From assembly GCA_946481265.1 (NCBI GenBank), contig CAMLNE010000106.1, forward strand, positions 1 to 11,494: a stretch of 11,494 nucleotides of DNA, given 5' to 3'. The notes under the pieces were generated by a model. That model was given only the letters and a program-made list of their open reading frames with translations, was not told the origin of the DNA and did no database searches. The translations under genes were made by a program, and so were the position numbers. The stretch is from an uncultured Panacagrimonas sp. (lineage in GTDB: Bacteria; Pseudomonadota; Gammaproteobacteria; Nevskiales; Nevskiaceae). Shown in pieces: positions 7,470 through 11,494 of the stretch; the first letter of the stretch is position 1; each line of letters starts with the position of its first letter.

Positions 7470-8255
7470 ATGCAGATCACGCAGATTCGCAGCGCCACGG
7501 TGAAGGTCGACTTCGGCGGCAAGCGGTTCCTGATCGACCCGATGCTGTCGGACAAGGGCACGTATCCGGGCTTTCCCAGCTCGGTCAACAGTCACCTGAT
7601 GTGGCCGACGGTCGAGCTCCCCGTGCCGGTCTCCGACCTGCTCGATGTCGACGCGGTCATCCTGACCCATTGCCATCCGGACCACTGGGACGATGCGGCA
7701 ACCCGCGTCATCCCCAAGGACGTGCTGATCTTCGCCCAGAGTGAAAAGGACGCGCAGACGCTGCGTGACCTGGGCTACACCCATCTTCGCGTCCTGACCG
7801 AGGACACCGACTTTGACGGGGTGCGCCTGAAGAAGACGCCGGGACGCCATGGCGAGGAGGCCGTCTTCAAGGGGCCGTTCGCTGGACCCCTGGGTGAGGT
7901 CTGCGGCGTGGTGTTCTCGCATCCGGCCGAGAAGACGCTTTACCTGGCCGGAGACACGGTCTGGTACCCGGCGGTCAAGGACAATATCGACACCCACAAC
8001 CCGGACGTGATCGTCGTCAACAGCTGCGATGCCAGGATGATCGATCCGACGCTCGGCGAGACGTCCATCATCATGGGCAAGGATGATGTACACGAGGTCT
8101 GCAAGGCGGCGCCCGCGGCGGTCGTCATCGCCAGCCACATGGAAGCGGTCAACCACGCCACGCTGTCGCGCGCGGATCTGCAGGCATTCGTGAACCAGAA
8201 GGGCCTGGGATCCCAGGTCCGTATCCCGGCAGACGGCGAGGCGTACCGCTTCTAG
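7470..8255 (+). CDS. UlaG-like metallo-beta-lactamase-fold hydrolase
   Basis: A 261-residue metal-dependent hydrolase. It opens with MQITQIRSATVKVDFGGKRFLIDPM, as UlaG-like MBL-fold proteins do. Metal ligands are visible as His67-x-His69-x-Asp71-His72 in THCHPDHWDD, His127 (GRHG), Asp162 (LAGDT) and His223 (ASHMEAVNH). UlaG itself opens the lactone of L-ascorbate-6-phosphate. Related proteins act on other lactones, esters or phosphates, so the substrate here is open. There is no signal peptide, so it is cytoplasmic. An in-frame ATG at 7437 gives 11 more residues, but GGGAGA precedes the ATG at 7470 at good distance and that start matches the family. First gene of a three-gene operon, 57 bp before the isochorismatase-family gene. 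Confidence 0.9.
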   Translation: MQITQIRSATVKVDFGGKRFLIDPMLSDKGTYPGFPSSVNSHLMWPTVELPVPVSDLLDVDAVILTHCHPDHWDDAATRVIPKDVLIFAQSEKDAQTLRDLGYTHLRVLTEDTDFDGVRLKKTPGRHGEEAVFKGPFAGPLGEVCGVVFSHPAEKTLYLAGDTVWYPAVKDNIDTHNPDVIVVNSCDARMIDPTLGETSIIMGKDDVHEVCKAAPAAVVIASHMEAVNHATLSRADLQAFVNQKGLGSQVRIPADGEAYRF

Positions 8256-8312
8256 CGGTCCGCGGGCCATCCAGTAAAGGCGACAACCCACTACCCAGCA
8301 GGAGCCAGACCC

Positions 8313-8861
8313 ATGAAGAGAGCCGTGTTCGTGATCGACGTCCAGAACGAATATTTCGATGGCGCGCTGCCCATCACGGGCCGCGATCAGTCCCTCCGGA
8401 AGATCTGCGAGGTGATGGACGCGTCGAAGAAGGCCGCGATCCCCCGCGTGGTCGTGCAGCACACCATGACGTCGCCCGACATGCCGATCTTCCAGAAGGG
8501 ATCGGCGCCCTGGGCCCTTCATCCCGAGATTGCCTCGCGGGGAGCCGAATACCGGGTCGAGAAGAACCTTCCGGGCAGTTTCACCGGCACGGGGGTCGAG
8601 GACTGGTTGCGCAAGGAAGGCGTCGATACGGTCGTGATCGCCGGCTACATGACCCACATGTGCTGCGACACCACGGCGCGCGAAGCGGTGCACCGCGGCT
8701 TCAAGGTGGAATTCCTGTCCGACGCCACCGGAACCCTGCCGCTCGACAACGCCGGCGGAAAGGTCTCGGCTGAAGAACTGCAGCGTTCAATCCTCGCCGC
8801 GCAGCAGCATCTGCTCAGCGAGGTGATCAGCACGGACGAGTGGCTCAAGCGCATCGCTTGA
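8313..8861 (+). CDS. isochorismatase-family cysteine hydrolase
   Basis: A 182-residue cytoplasmic hydrolase of the isochorismatase/nicotinamidase superfamily, which cleaves amide, imide, carbamate or enol-ether bonds through a Cys-Asp-Lys triad. Asp9 (VFVIDVQNEYF), Lys84 (YRVEKNLPGSF) and Cys117 (AGYMTHMCCDTTAREA) occupy the three positions. A second cysteine, Cys118, follows directly where valine is common. The length is normal and the ATG is preceded by AGGAG at good distance. Second gene of the operon. True isochorismatase activity is unlikely, since no siderophore genes are nearby, so the substrate is undetermined. Pairing with a lactonase-like MBL protein suggests successive hydrolytic steps on one small molecule. 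Confidence 0.93.
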   Translation: MKRAVFVIDVQNEYFDGALPITGRDQSLRKICEVMDASKKAAIPRVVVQHTMTSPDMPIFQKGSAPWALHPEIASRGAEYRVEKNLPGSFTGTGVEDWLRKEGVDTVVIAGYMTHMCCDTTAREAVHRGFKVEFLSDATGTLPLDNAGGKVSAEELQRSILAAQQHLLSEVISTDEWLKRIA

Positions 8862-8882
8862 GGCCTCGGCCGGGCTGCAGCG

Positions 8883-8905
8883 CCTCCGCTCCAGTGGAGC
8901 GGAGG
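8883..8905 (+). other. 10-bp perfect hairpin between operon genes 2 and 3
   Basis: CCTCCGCTCC (8883-8892) pairs exactly with GGAGCGGAGG (8896-8905) around the 3-nt loop AGT. The stem is GC-rich, starts 22 nt after the isochorismatase-family stop and ends 26 nt before the SnoaL-like start, leaving the AGGAGG of the latter free. There is no T-run (ACATTTCC follows), so it is more likely a partial terminator, mRNA-stability element or processing site than a full intrinsic terminator. Confidence 0.6.
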
Positions 8906-8931
8906 ACATTTCCAGTTCAGGAGGGTGCGGA

Positions 8932-9339
8932 ATGTCGGTCGAAGCCAACAAGAACCTGGTCAAGCGCTTTTATGAAGCCATCGAGCGATTGGATTTCGAT
9001 GCACTGAACGACATGGTGCACAAGGACTTCGTTTTCTATCCCCAGGTCGACACGCCCTTCCCCGGCGTCGCGGGCCTGGTTCAATCGGAGAAGAAGTCCT
9101 TCGAGGCGTTCGAAAGCTTCCGGTTTCCCGTTGTACGGATGGTCGCCGAAGGCGATCTCGTGGCCGCCTACATGTATTTCGAGGGCAGGAACCACAACGC
9201 CGAGATCATCGGCATCCCGCCGACCGGCCGGGACGTGCGCATTTCGCTGCTGCACCTGCTGACGATCAAGGATGGAAAGATCCTCGAGAAGCGTGCGCAC
9301 TTCGACATGGGCGACATCCGGCGCCAGCTCACGGCGTAG
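8932..9339 (+). CDS. SnoaL/NTF2-like small enzyme
   Basis: A 135-residue single-domain protein of the NTF2-like superfamily, closest in pattern to SnoaL-type polyketide cyclases and related small isomerases or lyases. Typical elements are NLVKRFYEAIERLDFDAL with a following HKDFVFYP (residues 8-37), the sheet-forming VVRMVAEGDLVAAYMYFEG (67-85), and the family's IIGIPPTGRDVRISLLHLLTIKDGKILEKRAHFD (92-125), in which PPTGR and the DGKI turn are conserved. AGGAGG lies 7 nt before the ATG. Third and last gene of the operon. Members of this fold act on small hydrophobic or carbonyl substrates, and the precise reaction cannot be read from sequence. Confidence 0.88.
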   Translation: MSVEANKNLVKRFYEAIERLDFDALNDMVHKDFVFYPQVDTPFPGVAGLVQSEKKSFEAFESFRFPVVRMVAEGDLVAAYMYFEGRNHNAEIIGIPPTGRDVRISLLHLLTIKDGKILEKRAHFDMGDIRRQLTA

Positions 9340-9361
9340 CCGCTCCGGCGACCGGTCGACG

Positions 9362-9430
9362 CGCCAACCGGTCTTGCCTCAGGCCATCCCGGGGGCGCCC
9401 GGTTGGCGATGCGCCCCGGCGCCAGGGCGC
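9362..9430. terminator. inverted repeats between convergent genes, possible bidirectional terminator
   Basis: CGCCAACCGG (9362-9371) and CCGGTTGGCG (9399-9408) are exact reverse complements with a 27-nt loop. GCGCCC (9411-9416) and GGGCGC (9425-9430) form a second, smaller stem. They fill the 96-bp gap between the convergent SnoaL-like and LysR genes. No T-run follows either stem, so termination is inferred from position only. Confidence 0.4.
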
Positions 9431-9435
9431 CGTAC

Positions 9436-10476
9436 TCACCGACGCCGTGTCGCCGTTCCCGCGGCCCGCCGCGTCTGGCGCCCGCTGGATGCCTGCCGCT
9501 CCCGTACGACCGCCTCCGCCACCTCCATCAAGGCCTTGCCCGCCTCGCTGATCGGCCGGTCCTTCAGCCGGGCGATGTAGAGCGTGCGCACCAGCGGCGG
9601 ATCGAGCGCCACGGCGACGAGTTCACCCGCGGCGATCTGCTCTTCGCAGGAGCTGGTGGGCAGGATGGTGCAGAGCGGGCGCTGCATGACCAGCTTGCGG
9701 GACAGGGCCAGGCTGTCGGCCTCGATCTGCGATCGCAAGGGAATGTCGTCGACCGCGAGGTAGTCGCGCAGCAGGGCGCGCGAGCCGTTGAGGGCGGCGG
9801 GCAGGACCAGGTCCAGCTCGCGCAGCTGGCGGCGCGGCACCTTGCGCTGTCTTGCCACCGGGTGGGACGGCGCGCAGATCACCGTGACGGGTTCGGTCAG
9901 CAGCGGCCGCTGCTCGATGCGGCTGGGCGGGGTCGCCGTCGCGGCGGAGACGATGGCGCAGTCCACTTCGCCGCCGACCAGCTGGTTCATCACCGATCCG
10001 CTGGAGGCCTCGACCACGCACACGCGCAGCCCGGGTCGCAAGGCCTGCAGCCGCAGGATGATGTCGGCCATGTACACGTTGGTGAAGGTCGGCGGCGCGG
10101 CGATGCTCACGCTCTCGCCGTGCCGCCGGTTCGATGCGTCTTCCAGCTCGGTGAGGGTGCTCGCCATCCGCTGCAGGATGTCCTCGGCGTCGCGGTACAG
10201 GATCTCGCCCACCGGCGTGAGCGTGACGCCGCGTCCGGTGCGCTCGAGCAGGCGCATGCCCAGCTCCGACTCGAGCTGCTGGATCTGCCGGCTCATCGCC
10301 GATTGGGCAACCCCGAGCGCGGCCTCGGCACCGATGAAGCGCCCGGTCTTGGCGACGTAATAGAAGTAGAGCAGGCGACGCGAATCCAGGATCCGGTTGG
10401 CCTGTCCTGCCGCGATCGCGCTGCCGCCGGCCGCGGCCCCTCGTTTCCTGCCCTTCCTGGTGGCTCGTGCTGGCAT
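9436..10476 (-). CDS. LysR-family transcriptional regulator (divergent from thiolase-like gene)
   Basis: A 346-residue LysR regulator. The N-terminal ~28 residues are a basic extension (many Arg/Lys/Ala). The helix-turn-helix region spans about 32-91 (LLYFYYVAKTGRFIGAEAALGVAQSAMSRQIQQLESELG, then the wing RTGRGVTLTPVG). The effector domain starts near SVSIAAPPTFTNVYMADIILRL and runs to about 320. A basic tail (GRQTRRAAGTATRRR) closes it. The pattern resembles the CbbR/NAC-like LysR branch, but no effector can be named. Basic extensions at both ends are unusual. The N-terminal one would be lost if translation began nearer the HTH, but no better in-frame ATG is present. It diverges from the thiolase-like gene and probably controls it and itself. 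Confidence 0.92.
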   Translation of the reverse strand: MPARATRKGRKRGAAAGGSAIAAGQANRILDSRRLLYFYYVAKTGRFIGAEAALGVAQSAMSRQIQQLESELGMRLLERTGRGVTLTPVGEILYRDAEDILQRMASTLTELEDASNRRHGESVSIAAPPTFTNVYMADIILRLQALRPGLRVCVVEASSGSVMNQLVGGEVDCAIVSAATATPPSRIEQRPLLTEPVTVICAPSHPVARQRKVPRRQLRELDLVLPAALNGSRALLRDYLAVDDIPLRSQIEADSLALSRKLVMQRPLCTILPTSSCEEQIAAGELVAVALDPPLVRTLYIARLKDRPISEAGKALMEVAEAVVRERQASSGRQTRRAAGTATRRR

Positions 10477-10516
10477 GGCCCTGCTGTGGCTGCGCCCCGT
10501 GCGTACGGGTTCGACC

Positions 10517-10555
10517 TAATATCGATCCGGCAATCCTGCTATGCAAGAGTTGCAT
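10517..10555 (-). promoter_or_regulatory. T-N11-A palindrome and probable lysR promoter
   Basis: ATGCAAGAGTTGCAT at 10541-10555 is a perfect 6-bp-arm palindrome with a 3-bp centre and contains the LysR motif T-N11-A (10542-10554). On the minus strand TTGCAT (10546-10541) could be the -35 of the lysR gene, with GATATT (10523-10518) as the -10 at 17-bp spacing. The palindrome would then cover the -35, which fits autorepression. The thiolase-like gene starts 37 bp to the right, so both directions could be controlled from this site. Confidence 0.65.
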
Positions 10556-10592
10556 GGTCGACAGGCCGTCCCCGCGGGGCAAGAGAGCGTTG

Positions 10593-11486
10593 ATGACACT
10601 CGCATCTTCCAGCACGACGACCCGGGGCGGCTGCTGCATCGTCGGCATCGGGCAGAGCGAATACACCCGCTGGGGCGGCATCACGGACCGCAGCCAGTTC
10701 CAGGTGACGGCGCAGGCGATCCTCGCGGCGCTCGACGACGCCGGCCTGCGGCCGGAGGACGTCGACGGTCTTTCCTCGTATTCCAACGACACCAACGAGC
10801 CCAACCTGATGCAGGTGGCGCTGGGCATTCCGCGGCTGCGCGTCGCCTCCATGGTCTGGGGCGGGGCGGGCGGCGGCACCTGCGGCGCGGTCTCGCTGGC
10901 GTGTTCGGCCATCGAATCCGGGCGCGCCGACGTGGTGGTGGCGTATCGCGGCCTGTGCCAGGGACAGGCACGCCGCTACGGCCGCCACGGCCCGGGCCGC
11001 GTGAACGGCAACTTCGTCGATCCCTTCGGCCTGATGGCGCCGCCGCAGATGCTGGCGATGATCGTGCAGCGCTTCATGCACCTGTACCCGATCACGGCCG
11101 AGCACCTGGCGGAGGTCGCGCTCAACGCGCGCGCCAACGCCAACCGCAATCCGCACGCGGTGATGCACGAGCGCACGCTCACGCGTGAGCAGTACTTCGC
11201 GGCGCGCTGGATTGCCGAGCCGCTGCGCCTGTACGACTGCTGCCTGGAGACCGACGGCGCCGCCGCGGTGGTGATCACCTCGCGCCAGCGGGCACGCGAT
11301 GCGCGCGCCAGGCCGGTGGAGATCCTCTCGGCGGTGCAGGGCGGCGGGCCGGGCTGGGGCAGCGGCGCGCTGTCGGGCCACAACATGCCCGACGCGGACT
11401 ACGCCTCGACCAACCTGCGATCGCTCGCGTCCGACCTCTTCGGCATGGCGGGCGTGTCGAATATCGGGACAGACCGCAACTGGTGA
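10593..11486 (+). CDS. thiolase-like (SCP-x type) protein, C-terminally truncated
   Basis: A 297-residue frame matching the thiolase-like acetyltransferase/lipid-transfer family, which acts on acyl-CoA substrates in sterol, fatty-acid and aromatic side-chain breakdown. Recognisable parts are CCIVGIGQSEYTRWGG (14-29), LDDAGLRPEDVDGLSSYSND (47-66), the nucleophile-loop region WGGAGGGTCGAVSLACSAI (89-107), VVVAYRGLCQGQARRYG, PFGLMAPPQMLAMIVQRFMH, and RWIAEPLRLYDCCLETDGAAAVVITS (205-230). Relatives are about 380-400 residues. Here the match ends at LFGMAGV (282-288), and the expected continuation with D-I-D...YD.F and the C-terminal catalytic region is replaced by nine unrelated residues and a stop in all likelihood caused by a junction near 11457. 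ATG 10593 is chosen. An ATG at 10554 lies inside the LysR palindrome and has no ribosome-binding site. The protein is probably inactive. A DUF35 partner usually sits downstream and may be lost too. Confidence 0.75.
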   Translation: MTLASSSTTTRGGCCIVGIGQSEYTRWGGITDRSQFQVTAQAILAALDDAGLRPEDVDGLSSYSNDTNEPNLMQVALGIPRLRVASMVWGGAGGGTCGAVSLACSAIESGRADVVVAYRGLCQGQARRYGRHGPGRVNGNFVDPFGLMAPPQMLAMIVQRFMHLYPITAEHLAEVALNARANANRNPHAVMHERTLTREQYFAARWIAEPLRLYDCCLETDGAAAVVITSRQRARDARARPVEILSAVQGGGPGWGSGALSGHNMPDADYASTNLRSLASDLFGMAGVSNIGTDRNW

Positions 11487-11494
11487 GGGCATCC

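Noticed and set aside
7107..8693. A 528-codon minus-strand frame opposite the MBL and isochorismatase genes
   Set aside because: It covers the lysR start, the divergent promoter and two genes with full active-site motifs. Its own translation has no recognisable domain.
10467..10592. Earlier starts for the thiolase-like gene (10467, 10554)
   Set aside because: They lie in or before the LysR palindrome and the divergent promoter, and would add residues absent from the family.
1..11494. CRISPR arrays, tRNA or rRNA genes, and an intact transposase or integrase
   Set aside because: No regularly spaced direct repeats, cloverleaf sequences or recombinase motifs were seen on either strand.

Overview
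The window is GC-rich proteobacterial DNA. The gene families (CopA/CueR, CusC-type outer-membrane lipoprotein, two LysR regulators, SCP-x-type thiolase) suggest a betaproteobacterium of the Burkholderiales type or a Xanthomonas relative. This is inferred from family content and composition only. There are no tRNA or rRNA genes, no CRISPR array and no intact transposase.

Left third (1-4572, all on the minus strand): a copper-resistance operon read from right to left. It starts at a MerR-type promoter with a 19-bp spacer (4516-4546). The genes are copA (Cu(I) P1B-type ATPase), cueR (the copper sensor, overlapping copA by 14 bp), a small exported Cys/His/Met-rich protein resembling CopL, and a TolC/CusC-type outer-membrane efflux lipoprotein that runs off the left edge. 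The ATPase would move Cu(I) from the cytoplasm to the periplasm, the small protein could bind metal there, and the outer-membrane channel is probably followed outside the window by the rest of an RND pump. The copA -35 element and its CueR half-site are mirrored by a perfect inverted copy 16 bp upstream.

Middle (4665-6108, minus strand): a worn restriction/defence remnant. It holds the first ~50 residues of a type I HsdR subunit joined to an unassigned tail, a complete-looking membrane-anchored Mrr-type nuclease with a C-terminal zinc ribbon, and a frameshifted, truncated start of an HNH-endonuclease-type protein only 3 nt after the Mrr stop. About 300 bp of non-coding DNA (6109-6403) follows.

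Right of centre (6404-9339): a LysR regulator (minus) diverges from a three-gene plus-strand operon. The operon encodes an UlaG-like metallo-beta-lactamase-fold hydrolase, an isochorismatase-family cysteine hydrolase and a SnoaL/NTF2-like small enzyme. A perfect 9-bp dyad lies in the divergent intergenic region, and a perfect 10-bp hairpin precedes the SnoaL gene. The set looks like a small-molecule catabolic or detoxification module whose substrate cannot be read from sequence.

Right end (9436-11494): a second LysR gene (minus) diverges from a thiolase-like gene (plus) across a textbook T-N11-A palindrome. The thiolase-like reading frame stops about 80-100 residues earlier than its family, with an abrupt change of sequence near 11457 that suggests a rearrangement or insertion junction at the window edge.
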